This document shows positions 34,090-42,768 of a stretch of 64,000 bases of DNA, piece after piece. Numbering within the stretch: position 1 is the stretch's first letter; each line of letters begins with the position of its first letter. The notes below the pieces were generated by a model, which made no database searches, had not been told where the DNA came from, and worked only from the letters and a program-made list of their open reading frames with translations. The position numbers and the translations under genes are program-made. Source of the stretch: CAMYLY01 sp036397755 (GTDB taxonomy: Bacteria; Gemmatimonadota; Gemmatimonadetes; Gemmatimonadales; GWC2-71-9); contig DASWII010000044.1 of the NCBI GenBank assembly GCA_036397755.1, positions 19,691 through 83,690 on the forward strand, read 5' to 3'.

Positions 34090-35012
34090 AGAAGATCACG
34101 GTGGTTGGCGCCGGACACGTCGGGGCGACGACGGCCCAGCGGTTGGCGGAGAAGGAGCTGGCGCGAGAGATCGTGCTGGTCGACATCCTCGAGGGGATTC
34201 CGCAAGGGAAGGGACTGGATCAGTGGGAGTCGGCCCCGATCGAGGGATTCGATTCCCGGGTGATCGGATCGAACGATTACGGGGCGGCGGCGGGTTCGGA
34301 TCTGTTTGTGGTGACGGCCGGCATCGCGCGGAAGCCGGGCATGAGTCGTGACGACCTGGTGAAGACCAATGCCGGCATCGTGCGGGCGGTGAGCGAGCAG
34401 ATTCGGGACGCGTCGCCTGACGCCATCGTCGTCATGGTGTCGAACCCGCTGGACGTGATGTGCTGGGTCGCCAAGGAGGTCACGGGATTTCCGCGCGAGC
34501 GGGTACTCGGGATGGCGGGTGTACTCGACACGGCGCGGTATCGCAGCTTCCTGGCCGAGGCCCTGGACGTGTCCGTGGAAGACATCCAGGCGATGGTGCT
34601 GGGCGGGCACGGAGACACGATGGTTCCGTTGATCTCCTACACGACGGTGTCGGGCATTCCGGTCACGCAACTCATCGACCGGGCCGCGCTCGAGGCGATT
34701 GTGGATCGAACGCGCAACGGTGGGGCGGAGATCGTCGGCTATTTGAAGACGGGCTCGGCGTACTATGCGCCCTCGTCGGCGGCCGTACAGATGGTGGAGT
34801 CGATCGTGAAGAACAAGCGACGCGTGCTCCCGTGCGCGGCGTGGCTGGAGGGTGAGTACGGCATCGACGGGGTGTACCTCGGCGTGCCCTGCAAGCTCGG
34901 CGAGAGGGGGCTGCACGGCATTCTCGAGGTGGAGCTGTCCGCCGGCGAACGAGCGGCGCTGGAGCAGTCCGCGGCGGCCGTACGCAGCACCATGGAGGCG
35001 GTGGAGCTGTAG
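34086..35012 (+). CDS. mdh: Malate dehydrogenase
   Basis: A 308-residue NAD-dependent malate dehydrogenase of the LDH-like type. The Rossmann start KKITVVGAGHVGATTAQRLA, NPLDVMCWVAKEVTG, the Arg in GMAGVLDTARYRSF and the catalytic GGHGDTMVPL His are all visible. The Arg in ITAGIARKPGMSRDDL-like segment (VTAGIARKPGMSR) indicates malate rather than lactate. The start overlaps trmL (ATGA). It supplies the TCA cycle together with icd at the other end of the run. Confidence 0.95.
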   Translation: MKKITVVGAGHVGATTAQRLAEKELAREIVLVDILEGIPQGKGLDQWESAPIEGFDSRVIGSNDYGAAAGSDLFVVTAGIARKPGMSRDDLVKTNAGIVRAVSEQIRDASPDAIVVMVSNPLDVMCWVAKEVTGFPRERVLGMAGVLDTARYRSFLAEALDVSVEDIQAMVLGGHGDTMVPLISYTTVSGIPVTQLIDRAALEAIVDRTRNGGAEIVGYLKTGSAYYAPSSAAVQMVESIVKNKRRVLPCAAWLEGEYGIDGVYLGVPCKLGERGLHGILEVELSAGERAALEQSAAAVRSTMEAVEL

Positions 35013-35072
35013 CGCCCGGCGCGCAAACACGGTTGACCGTCGGCTATATGATTGCTACGTTGGCACTTACGC

Positions 35073-36068
35073 GTGTCCAGAACCATCGTTTGTGCCATTG
35101 CCGCGCTGGCGGTCATCGTACCGAACACGGTACTGGCTCAGCGTGCCGTTGAGGCCTTGTACGGGCGGTGGCTCACCGAGGGCCCGGCCAACCTGTACGG
35201 GTTCTCGCTCACGGACAAGCTGGTCGGTCCCCTCCACTATGGCATCGGCTTCGTCCACGTCGACGACCGAGACCTCCTGACGGATCGTTCACAGGCGGGC
35301 GGCGAGTTCACCCTGTCCACCAATCGGCGCAGCGGGCTGTATGCGCTGGTGGGGGTGGGCATCGCCGGCAGGTACGCGGACGGTCAAGTGGCGGGAAGCT
35401 GGAGTGCGGGTGTCGGGTACGGCCTGCGGCTGCTTTCGAGGTTTTCCGTGGCGATCGAGGGACGGTATCGGGCCGAAGACGAGGGGCTCCGCGGATTCTG
35501 GCGACTCCGTCAGACGGATCGGCGTGCGTTGACGCTCTCGGCCCACGTCCGGTTCTATGGCGGGCTGCGCGCCGCTAGGCCGGCGGCGCCGGTGGTCGGA
35601 GCGTCGGCACCGCTCGAGGCGGTGGGACTCGCGGACGTGACCGCGTCGGCGTCTGACGGCGTGCTCTCCGAGGCATCGGCGCGCACCGCCGTGAGTGTCG
35701 TGGAGACGGCGCTCTCGGCGATGGGCACGCCATACCGATGGGGCGGGGGGGGTGAAAAAGGATTCGACTGCTCGGGCCTCATCCAATACGCCTATGGGGA
35801 GCACGGAATCATTCTGCCCCGCGTGAGCCGCGACCAGGCGCGCACCGGCATGGTCGTGCCGCGGCAAGTTGCCGCGCTGCGACCCGGAGATATCCTGACG
35901 TTCTCCGAGAGCGGATCGGGTGTGTCGCACGTCGGGCTGTACGTCGGGGAGGGACAGTTCATTCACAGCGCGTCGACCGGCGTGAAGCTGTCCAGCCTGA
36001 CGGTGGGCGGCCCGGATACCCAGTGGTGGCGGGATCGATGGGTGGGTGCGCGGCGCGTGCTTCCGTGA
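35073..36068 (+). CDS. Secreted NlpC/P60 peptidase with N-terminal beta domain
   Basis: A 331-residue exported protein. The signal peptide is IVCAIAALAVIVPNTVLAQ. Residues about 25-170 are beta-rich and look like a small barrel or SH3-like region (YGRWLTEGPANLYG, SGLYALVGVGIAG). The C-terminal NlpC/P60 domain has the catalytic Cys in EKGFDCSGLIQYAYGEHG and His in GVSHVGLYVGEGQFIHS. It probably cleaves peptide cross-links in the cell wall. I chose the GTG at 35073; a TTG at 35052 is possible. It overlaps the metalloprotease gene (GTGA). Confidence 0.85.
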   Translation: MSRTIVCAIAALAVIVPNTVLAQRAVEALYGRWLTEGPANLYGFSLTDKLVGPLHYGIGFVHVDDRDLLTDRSQAGGEFTLSTNRRSGLYALVGVGIAGRYADGQVAGSWSAGVGYGLRLLSRFSVAIEGRYRAEDEGLRGFWRLRQTDRRALTLSAHVRFYGGLRAARPAAPVVGASAPLEAVGLADVTASASDGVLSEASARTAVSVVETALSAMGTPYRWGGGGEKGFDCSGLIQYAYGEHGIILPRVSRDQARTGMVVPRQVAALRPGDILTFSESGSGVSHVGLYVGEGQFIHSASTGVKLSSLTVGGPDTQWWRDRWVGARRVLP

Positions 36069-37270
36069 CCCGCGTCGTACTCACGGCGTTGTTTCTGGCC
36101 GCGGTCGTAGCTCCGGGGTACGGACAAGTCACCACGCCGTCACGCGCGGTCGCGCCGTTTCAGGTCGTGCCCAACGACATGGCGTTCGCGCTGCCGCACC
36201 TGCGGCTCAACGTTCGTGCGCTGGCGGACGTGCGGGCGTGGTACGCCGCCCGGTTGCGTGGGGCGACGTTCGCGGCAGAGCCGTTCGTCGTGTTTCGCAG
36301 CCGCCATACGTTCGATGAACTCGCCGCCGACGATTTCCAGGCGTGGTGGCCGCTGTTGCTCGCAGAGTTCGCGGGTGACGGGTACGCGTGGAACGACTCG
36401 TCCTCGATCAAGTTGCTGCTCCTGGCGCAAGGGGCTGGTGGCTGGGCGGGGGGCGACTCCGAGAACGGTGGACTCGAGCGCCGAGCGGATGCGGGGACCG
36501 TGAACCGTGGGGCGTTGGGCGGCGCGGTGTTGATCGGCGATTCCTCGGCGGCCGGCATCACCTCGGGCGCCTGTCCGATCGACGCGGCCGAGGACGGCAC
36601 CGTTTGGTGGTGTCACTGGAACACCTACCGCGGCACGATCGCGCATGAGTTGGGGCACACGTGGGGCCTGCCGCATCCGGATGCGCTGTGGGTATCGCCC
36701 GACTCGGCGCGTGGGTGGGACTGTCCGATGGACGGCAACACCGTGATGCAGTGCCATTGGGGGTTTCCGAACGACTCACTGCTCGACTATGAGGTCGAGC
36801 ATCTGCGATCGCTGCCCTATTTCAGCGACAGGGGAGGGCCACCCGTGATGTTGGTCGATCAGCAGCCCGTGCTGATCGATGGCGACGCGCGGTTTCGACG
36901 GCTCGACGTCGGGTCTGACGAATCGGGGGCCGTGGCGTGGATCGACGGTACCACCGGCGAGGCGAGCTCGCGTTTCGCCTCATGGGGTTACCCGTGGGCG
37001 GTCGTCGCGGCGGCGGGGTCGGTGACGTGGTCGGTGGACGGCTTCTGCGGGGTGTTCGCGACCGACGTGGGACGGTCGAGGGGTGCCGGTGGACGTGGCA
37101 CTGCGCGAGTCATTGTGGACGGTGCGGTGATTGCCAGCGTGGACCTTCCCGCCGATCGCCCACAACGGATTGCGGCGAGACTCTGCGACGCGCACCAACT
37201 CGCGTTGCGTGTCGAGGGTCAAGGGCGGCTGCGTGTGGTGTGGGGCAACCCACGGATCGATCCGGAGTAG
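36065..37270 (+). CDS. Secreted zinc metalloprotease with C-terminal NPCBM-like domain
   Basis: A 401-residue exported protein. After a signal peptide (VVLTALFLAAVVAPGYGQ) comes a domain with the metzincin-like zinc motif IAHELGHTWGLPHPD (HExxHxxGxxH). The C-terminal 130 residues (FRRLDVGSDESGAVAWIDG, RVIVDGAVIASVDLPADRP, HQLALRVE) resemble the NPCBM / NEW2 carbohydrate-binding fold. The pairing suggests a cell-surface protease that binds glycan. The GTG overlaps the NlpC/P60 stop, so the two secreted enzymes are coupled. The family assignment of the C-terminal domain is tentative. Confidence 0.75.
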   Translation: MTRVVLTALFLAAVVAPGYGQVTTPSRAVAPFQVVPNDMAFALPHLRLNVRALADVRAWYAARLRGATFAAEPFVVFRSRHTFDELAADDFQAWWPLLLAEFAGDGYAWNDSSSIKLLLLAQGAGGWAGGDSENGGLERRADAGTVNRGALGGAVLIGDSSAAGITSGACPIDAAEDGTVWWCHWNTYRGTIAHELGHTWGLPHPDALWVSPDSARGWDCPMDGNTVMQCHWGFPNDSLLDYEVEHLRSLPYFSDRGGPPVMLVDQQPVLIDGDARFRRLDVGSDESGAVAWIDGTTGEASSRFASWGYPWAVVAAAGSVTWSVDGFCGVFATDVGRSRGAGGRGTARVIVDGAVIASVDLPADRPQRIAARLCDAHQLALRVEGQGRLRVVWGNPRIDPE

Positions 37271-38530
37271 TTAGGAGCTGACCCTCAGCGCGGCGAAGTC
37301 TTCGTGTTCAAACGCTGTGGCCATGCGGTCACACTCCCTCTGAGAAGCCCCGAGATTCTGCGCAACGCCACGCCACTTCGCGACCGCCTGAGCGATCTCT
37401 TGGGCGATACGTCGCGCTTCGTCATGCTCGATGTTGAAGTGGTCGGCGGCCAAGAACGCGAGGTCCATTGACGCTGATCGGTCTTCACCCTCGACGATCG
37501 CCGTCGAGAGGATCCGAGGACGTACGTCTGTCGGCACTGGGTTCAAGTCGTAGGCTGGCGAAAGGCGCCAGCCCTGTTCCCCGGCATATAGAAACGCGTG
37601 GTTACGAAGGTGGTCGTCTGTGTTTGAGATGAGCACGGTAAACACTATACGCCGCCAGAGTTCGCGCAGATCGTCGCTCGTTGAAGCCGAGTGCATGCGC
37701 AGGGCATCAGCGATTTCCGTGTAGCTGCGATGTTCGCCATCCAATGCCTCCAACATGCTCATCGCTGAGAGGAACGGAATCCTCAGCTCGCCTCGGCGAT
37801 CGAAGCGGCGCATGAGCATGACCGTACGTCCCTCGACGTGCTCAACGGACCACGAAGCGATGTCAAGGCCAGCCATCATTGCCAAGCTCATCGCGACCGC
37901 TTCCCACCGGCCGACATTGTAATCATCGTCTGGACGGTTGAACTTGGCGATCATTAGCGCACCGTTGCTTCCACGAACCGATGCCTTGGGTCGCGAGCCC
38001 AGAAGAGATGAGCCCGGGGCGAGCAGGAGTTGCAGATCCTCCTTCGTCTCTTCGTCCCCGGCTACGCGCTCGGCGGCCTGCAGGAGGCGCCCGAGCTCCA
38101 AGATCGGCGGCACCTGGTCAGCACCGAGAGCGAGGAACGGGCCGTTTGCCTCGCGCTTGAACCGAAGTGCGCCTTGGCGCGTGAAATCGGAAAGCCCAAG
38201 CAGGTAGTCGATCTCAAGTAGCGTGCGCGGCGGTCGGCCGGTCTCTTTCGCTTCGAGTCGCTCGCGACGAGCCAGGAGTGTGCGGCCCCACCGATCCGGC
38301 GCCGAGTCCCCGATCGCGCCGAACAGAGCGCGGCCTGTGGCCGTGTGGAAGGGGCCCGTGCCGATCTGGAGCGCCGGCTCGAGTGCGAAGCTGTGACGCG
38401 CGTTGATCCAGCCGTCGTCGTACTCGAACGACGCGCTTTCATGGGATCCCTTCGCATGAATCCACAGTCGGCCCGCCATATGTGGCGTGCCTTCCAGATC
38501 CACGTATACGAGAGCGTCAGGCGCACTCAT
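37271..38530 (-). CDS. hipA: HipA-like toxin kinase
   Basis: A 419-residue HipA-family Ser/Thr kinase. The N-terminal subdomain (PHMAGRLWIHAKGSHESASFEY), SLLGSRPKASVRG with the P-loop-like region, MLMRRFDRRG, the catalytic NTDDHLRNHAFLY and SPAYDLNPVP are typical of HipA. It inactivates a translation target by phosphorylation when not bound by HipB. The start overlaps the hipB stop by 4 bp. No frameshift is seen, so the toxin may be active. Confidence 0.88.
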   Translation of the reverse strand: MSAPDALVYVDLEGTPHMAGRLWIHAKGSHESASFEYDDGWINARHSFALEPALQIGTGPFHTATGRALFGAIGDSAPDRWGRTLLARRERLEAKETGRPPRTLLEIDYLLGLSDFTRQGALRFKREANGPFLALGADQVPPILELGRLLQAAERVAGDEETKEDLQLLLAPGSSLLGSRPKASVRGSNGALMIAKFNRPDDDYNVGRWEAVAMSLAMMAGLDIASWSVEHVEGRTVMLMRRFDRRGELRIPFLSAMSMLEALDGEHRSYTEIADALRMHSASTSDDLRELWRRIVFTVLISNTDDHLRNHAFLYAGEQGWRLSPAYDLNPVPTDVRPRILSTAIVEGEDRSASMDLAFLAADHFNIEHDEARRIAQEIAQAVAKWRGVAQNLGASQRECDRMATAFEHEDFAALRVSS

Positions 38531-38838
38531 TTCGACGCGATCCGGCGAGGGAGCGCCTCGCTCGCGAGCCGTTGACCAACTGAGTCATGCGCGATGTCTG
38601 CCAGGTCACCCAAGCGGTCCACCAAGCCGAGCACGTATAGCGCCGTCGCGTACGACGCCATGGCCACGCTCGGATCGCCCTGCTCGAGCTTGCGAAGCGT
38701 CGGCCGAGAGACCTGCAACCGGTCTGCCATGACTGCGGTCTGAATTCGCCGCCGTCGCCGTGCATCGCTGATATCGGATCCGAGCTTCTTGAGTGCCCGT
38801 TGGACCGGAAGCGGGACCGGCGGTGTCGTCTTCGGCAT
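38527..38838 (-). CDS. hipB: HipB-like antitoxin (XRE helix-turn-helix)
   Basis: A 103-residue repressor. It has an XRE-type helix-turn-helix with QTAVMADRLQVSRPTLRKLEQGDP, then MASYATALYVLGLVDRL. It is adjacent to hipA with a 4-bp overlap and therefore is the cognate antitoxin and autorepressor. The basic segment ARRRRRIQT before the HTH may assist DNA contact. Confidence 0.86.
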   Translation of the reverse strand: MPKTTPPVPLPVQRALKKLGSDISDARRRRRIQTAVMADRLQVSRPTLRKLEQGDPSVAMASYATALYVLGLVDRLGDLADIAHDSVGQRLASEALPRRIASK

Positions 38839-38883
38839 TCGTTGCCTTCCGTGTGACGTTGACCACCAACCATCATCGACACC

Positions 38884-38937
38884 AATGTAATGTTAAATAT
38901 ATTTTCCGTCAATTGCAGACACAGCAAATATATGTGC
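38884..38937 (-). promoter_or_regulatory. Candidate hipBA promoter and operators
   Basis: On the minus strand, TTGACG (38912-38907) and TACATT (38889-38884) are spaced 17 bp and suit a sigma-70 promoter for hipB, whose start is 45 bp downstream. The spacer contains the perfect palindrome AAATATATTT (38895-38904). Just upstream is the near-palindrome GCAAATATATGTGC (38924-38937). Both share the ATATAT core and may be bound by HipB. Base composition here is far more AT-rich than the surroundings. Confidence 0.5.
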
Positions 38938-39040
38938 CGTTGCAGCATTCAAGCGTTACTCATGAAGGTCCGGGCAACCAACTCCGTCTACGGGCTGTGC
39001 CAGGAATTTTCCTTGGCACAATACGCGAGCTCCGGTGCGA

Positions 39041-39185
39041 GATAGCCTTGTGGCTTCCACTACTCGGACATGACGTCTGAGCGACGAGCCGCACTGCCTG
39101 CCTGGCACGTATCTTTGACGCGTGATGACCAGGTTACAATTCACAATGCGTTCCCGGACCGGGGTTCAGGCCGTGAAGCTCAATT
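39041..39185 (+). repeat. Deleted copy of the DUF4258 gene region (remnant)
   Basis: Bases 39041-39124 match 42164-42247 with one difference; bases 39124-39185 match 42434-42497 with two single-base differences. The 187 bp between these segments in the other copy are missing here. The surviving end would read VTIHNAFPDRG, the DUF4258 C-terminal signature. It is a non-functional remnant of the DUF4258/DUF2283 locus that lies 3.1 kb downstream, so the erythromycin-esterase-like gene is flanked by these direct copies. Confidence 0.75.
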
Positions 39186-39186
39186 C

Positions 39187-40060
39187 GATCGCCCTTCAGG
39201 GCGTGTCGCCGTAGGCGCCGAGCGGCGGGTTCACCCGCCGAACGCACCAGCGTCGCTTCACACTACGCGCTCGTGTCCTCCATCGACCGGCGCAGCTCGG
39301 CGGTGGGGGGTTCCGACGCTGAAGCGTCGGCTCGGCGCTATCGCGAGGCGTCTTGAAAGACGCATTCCTATCGATCGCCCTTCAGGGCGTGTCGCCCCCG
39401 GCGCCGAGCGGCGGGTTTACCCGCCGAACACGCCAGCGTCGCTTCACACTACGCGCTCGTGTCCTCCATCGGTCCGCGCAGCTCGGCGGCGGGGGGTTCC
39501 GACGCTGAAGCGTCGGCTCGGCGCGTGCGCGACGCGTCTTGAAAGACGCATTCCTATCGATCGCCCTTCAGGGCGTGTCGCCGTAGGCGCCGAGCGGCGG
39601 GTTTACCCGCCGAACGCGCCAGCGTCGCTTCACACTACGCGCTCGTGTCCTCCATCGGTCGGCGCAGCTCGGCGGCGGGGGGTTCCGACGCTGAAGCGTC
39701 GGCTCGGCGCGTGCGCGACGCGTCTTGAAAGACGCATTCCTATCGATCGCCCTTCAGGGCGTGTCGCCGTAGGCGCCGAGCGGCGGGTTCACCCGCCGAA
39801 CGCGCCAGCGTCGCTTCACACTACGCGCTCGTGTCCTCCATCGACCGGCGCAGCTCGGCGGTGGGGGGTTCCGACGCTGAAGCGGCGGCTCGGCGCTATC
39901 GCGAGGCGTCGTAAACGACGCTTCTCCGCGGATCGCCCTTCAGGGCGTGTCGCCGTGGGCGCCGAGCGGCGGGTTTACCCGCCGAACGCGCCAGCGTCGC
40001 TTCACACTACGCGCTCGTGTCCTCCATCGACCGGCGCAGCTCGGCGGTGTCGGTCACCAT
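39187..40060 (+). repeat. 186-bp tandem repeat array (about 4.7 units)
   Basis: Units start at 39187, 39373, 39559, 39745 and 39931, exactly 186 bp apart; the last is incomplete. Each unit contains four hairpins: CGCCCTTCAGGGCG, CGGCGGGT-TT-ACCCGCCG, CCGACGCT-GA-AGCGTCGG and GCGTCTT-GA-AAGACGC. The unit length is divisible by three, so one frame stays open for 429 codons (39070-40359), but its product is an Arg/Pro-rich repeat with no family and is probably not a real protein. Each unit also includes a segment resembling the 3' end of the kinase gene at 43862 (see findings). Confidence 0.85.
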
Positions 40061-40141
40061 CAGCCGCTTGCGGATCCCATCATGTGTTTGGCGCGGGTGC
40101 TGGCCGCTGGCTACCTTGCGTCCTTCAGGACGTCGGACTCG

Positions 40142-40250
40142 CCATGGCGCGCCGCCGAGCCCGCCCTTCAGGGCGGGACACCCACCACGAAGAGGACCGC
40201 GTAAGAGTCGCGGGCTCAAGCCCGCGCTCGGCGGCCCAGGGGTGGGTTTC
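40142..40250 (+). repeat. 109-bp dispersed repeat, copy 1
   Basis: Nearly identical (two differences) to 42769-42877. It includes the hairpins GCCCGCCCTTCAGGGCGGG and GCGGGCTCAAGCCCGC and belongs to the same hairpin family as the 186-bp array. The interval 40061-40141 and 40251-40434 shows further short palindromes (TCCTTCAGGACG, GTCCTGAAGGAC) and no gene. Confidence 0.75.
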
Positions 40251-40434
40251 GAGTCCTGAAGGACGCTACCCACGACGACGGTCGAACCGCACGTCGAATC
40301 TAGGCGCAACCGCACGGCCCCTGCGGTCTTTACACGGCCGGATTATCGCGACATCGTGATGCATGTCCCGCAAGTCCACGGTGCCCGCGCGAATGTCAAC
40401 GCGATGCAGCTCAGGCCCCCGTGGAGTCGCCGCC

Positions 40435-42168
40435 ATGGTTCACCGCACCATAAGGCGATGCGCGATCCTCAGTGGACTCCTGTTGGCGTTTCCGCTCGAA
40501 CCGCTGGGCGGAGAGCGTGGTGCTGGTTCGCAGGAACCTGCGGATTGCGTCGGGAATCCCGAAGAACATCGGCGCGTGGATCTGCTCCACGTACAATCGG
40601 GGCAGTTGCGGCGCGGAGAAGCAGTGTGTTTCGGACTCCGGGCCGATGGAGGGGAACTCATTCGGCTGTCGGTCGCCAGCGCTGGTCCCATCCGGGCTCG
40701 AATCTTCGAACCAGGAAGGAGCGCTCCTGTTGTCGTGCGATGGGGCACGCGGCCGTTTGCTTTCGAAGCACCCGCGGCCGGCCTGTATGTTCTTGAGCTG
40801 AGCGTTCCCGCGTTGCCCCAGGTGCCGCTCGAGGCCAACCCGTCATTCAGAGTTCAAGTGCACGAGTGGGCGTCCGCGGGAATGCAGGCTGCCCGCCGCG
40901 AAGACCTTCGGCGCGACCCGCGCACCGCGTGGCTCCGCGCGCATGCAGCGTCGATTCGCTCCGTTGAGCCCGAGGACGATGACTTTTCCGACCTCGAGTT
41001 CTTGCGCCGAGACCTGCGCGGTGTGCGGGTCGTGCTGCTCGGCGAGGAGAATCACGGGGCGGGCTCCACGTTCAAGGCGAAGACGCGTTTGATCAAGTTC
41101 CTGCATCAGGAGATGGGGTTCAATGTTCTCGCCTTCGAGTCTGGGATCTTCTCGATGCGGGAGGCATGGAGAGCACTGCAGAGCGCCACGGAGCTTCGAG
41201 AAGCGTTTGCGAATGGTGCATTCAGCGTTTGGGCTCGCTCGGCACAGTTACAGCCGCTCATCGACTATCTAGCCCAGCAGGCACGCACCGACCGTCCACT
41301 CGAGCTGGTCGGCGTTGATCATCAGTTCAGCGGGACGGCTGCTCCCTCGTTTCCACAGGCCGTGCGGGCCTTGCTGCGGGAGTATGCGATCGAGAGCCCG
41401 TTGGCCCAGGAGGCAAGTGTCCCCAGTCAGGTCCTGACTGGCATCCTCGATGGGCGCTTCGCACGCGATCGCGATCACCTCCCCAGCGAAAGCGAGCAGG
41501 AAGCGACCATGCAAAGCCTGCGAGCGGCCGCGGCCCAAGTTGAGCGACGTGTGCCGGGACCCGACGGAGCGTTGTGGGGGCAGATCCTTCGCAGCGCCGC
41601 GGCAACCGTGCGCCTGTATTTGGGCGGTCTGTTGTCGGAGGGCGGCTCCTTCGAGGGTCGGGACCGCCAGATGGCCGAGAACCTGATCTGGCTGGCCAAC
41701 GAGCACTATCGAGGCGAGAAACTGATCGTGTGGGCCGCCAATGTCCACGTGATGCGGAACCCCGGCGTGGTGAGCCCGGATCTCATGCGGGGCCTCAGCG
41801 GCAACGTCGAGTGCTGCGACTTCACCATGGGCCATGGCATATCGGAGGTTCTCGAGCGCGAGGCTTTTGCCGTTGGCTTCACGTCGTATCGGGGGAGGAC
41901 CCACATGGCCAATCTTCCCGACGAGATCGAGCAGGAGATCGTGTCAGATCAGCGTTCGGCCTTTGAATTCGAGGAGTTGATGGACGCGGCGGGCCATGAG
42001 CTTGCTTTCGTGAATCTCCGTGACCTGCCCGAGCGGGATACGTGGCTCAGCGGTGAGTTCTGGGCTCGGCCGCTCGACCTAAGAATGTCCGACAGCGCGC
42101 CCTGGAGCCAGGTGTTCGACGCACTTTTCTTTATTCGCGCGCAAGAGCCCAGCAGACGAGCACGATAG
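40435..42168 (+). CDS. Erythromycin-esterase-like secreted protein
   Basis: A 577-residue protein. After a basic N-terminus and signal peptide (CAILSGLLLAFPLEPLGG) there is a beta-rich domain (about residues 40-150), then an erythromycin-esterase-type domain. Landmarks are VVLLGEENHGAGSTFKAKTR (catalytic Glu/His), GFNVLAFESG, and DRQMAENLIWLANEHY followed by LIVWAANVHVMRN (His). Family members hydrolyse macrolide lactones, but many have other or unknown substrates; resistance is not shown. I chose the ATG at 40435, which gives the signal peptide; an ATG at 40363 would add 24 residues ahead of it. The gene is bracketed by repeats and may be mobile. Confidence 0.78.
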   Translation: MVHRTIRRCAILSGLLLAFPLEPLGGERGAGSQEPADCVGNPEEHRRVDLLHVQSGQLRRGEAVCFGLRADGGELIRLSVASAGPIRARIFEPGRSAPVVVRWGTRPFAFEAPAAGLYVLELSVPALPQVPLEANPSFRVQVHEWASAGMQAARREDLRRDPRTAWLRAHAASIRSVEPEDDDFSDLEFLRRDLRGVRVVLLGEENHGAGSTFKAKTRLIKFLHQEMGFNVLAFESGIFSMREAWRALQSATELREAFANGAFSVWARSAQLQPLIDYLAQQARTDRPLELVGVDHQFSGTAAPSFPQAVRALLREYAIESPLAQEASVPSQVLTGILDGRFARDRDHLPSESEQEATMQSLRAAAAQVERRVPGPDGALWGQILRSAAATVRLYLGGLLSEGGSFEGRDRQMAENLIWLANEHYRGEKLIVWAANVHVMRNPGVVSPDLMRGLSGNVECCDFTMGHGISEVLEREAFAVGFTSYRGRTHMANLPDEIEQEIVSDQRSAFEFEELMDAAGHELAFVNLRDLPERDTWLSGEFWARPLDLRMSDSAPWSQVFDALFFIRAQEPSRRAR

Positions 42169-42244
42169 CCTTGTGGCTTCCACCACTCGGACATGACGTC
42201 TGAGCGACGAGCCGCACTGCCTGCCTGGCACGTATCTTTGACGC

Positions 42245-42488
42245 GTGCCGACATACCACTTCACGCACTACTTCGAGCAGGAAGTGCTGCGGAAGCGGCC
42301 CTATCTGCAGAAGGAATGGTGTGTTCGGGCCATCGAGCAGCCGCTCCGGGTGGAGCGTCAGGAGGGCAATCGCTGGCGATTCTGGATCGCCGTTCCTGAA
42401 CTCGAGGGTCGCTACCTTCGGGTTGTCACCCTGGATGACCAGGTTACAATTTCACAATGCGTTCCCGGACCGGGGGTTCAGGCCGTGA
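42245..42488 (+). pseudogene. DUF4258-type protein, frameshifted at its 3' end
   Basis: Codes for a DUF4258-like small protein, with TYHFTHYFEQEVLRKRP, KEWCVRAIEQPLRVE and YLRVVTLDDQVTI visible. Its normal C-terminus (IHNAFPDRGFRP, stop TGA at 42486-42488) is in another frame because one T is inserted near 42450 (ATTTCAC instead of the ATTCAC seen in the copy at 39140). The frame now runs into the downstream DUF2283 gene. DUF4258 proteins are often paired with DUF2283 partners and suspected to be toxin-antitoxin like. A sequencing error in the T-run is a possible alternative. Confidence 0.7.
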
Positions 42489-42703
42489 AGCTCAATTACC
42501 ACGCGGACACAGACTCGCTCTACATCGACCTGTCCGAGCAGGCGAGTGCGGAGAGCCGAGAGATCTCGCCGGGCGTCGTGCTGGACTATGACCGCGCGGG
42601 AAATCTGGTCGGCATTGATATCGACAACGCGAGCGCCAAGGTGCAGCTGAACCGGCTCGTGCTCAACCGTCTGCCGGCAGAGATCGAGCGAGTCGCTGGC
42701 TAA
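42485..42703 (+). CDS. DUF2283-family protein
   Basis: A 72-residue protein if started at GTG 42485, which overlaps the normal DUF4258 stop (GTGA). It reads VKLNYHADTDSLYIDLSEQ, then SREISPGVVLDYDRAGNLVGIDIDNAS, the DUF2283 consensus. At present it is fused in frame to the preceding frameshifted gene, giving a 152-residue product. Function is unknown; the family is commonly the downstream partner of DUF4258. Confidence 0.75.
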   Translation: MKLNYHADTDSLYIDLSEQASAESREISPGVVLDYDRAGNLVGIDIDNASAKVQLNRLVLNRLPAEIERVAG

Positions 42704-42768
42704 CGAGGAGTTGGCGCGGCCGGGCGCGCACCCGTGCCAATCGATCTCGGCAAGGCGCGACCCCACGG

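Noticed and set aside
39187..40060. CRISPR array
   Set aside because: Whole 186-bp units are repeated with no variable spacers between short repeats, and no cas genes are near.
39070..40359. 429-codon frame with 62-residue repeats
   Set aside because: Open only because the 186-bp unit is a multiple of three; the product is an Arg/Pro-rich translation of palindromes without a family.
40435..42168. Claim of macrolide resistance
   Set aside because: Only superfamily motifs are visible; the family includes many enzymes with other substrates.
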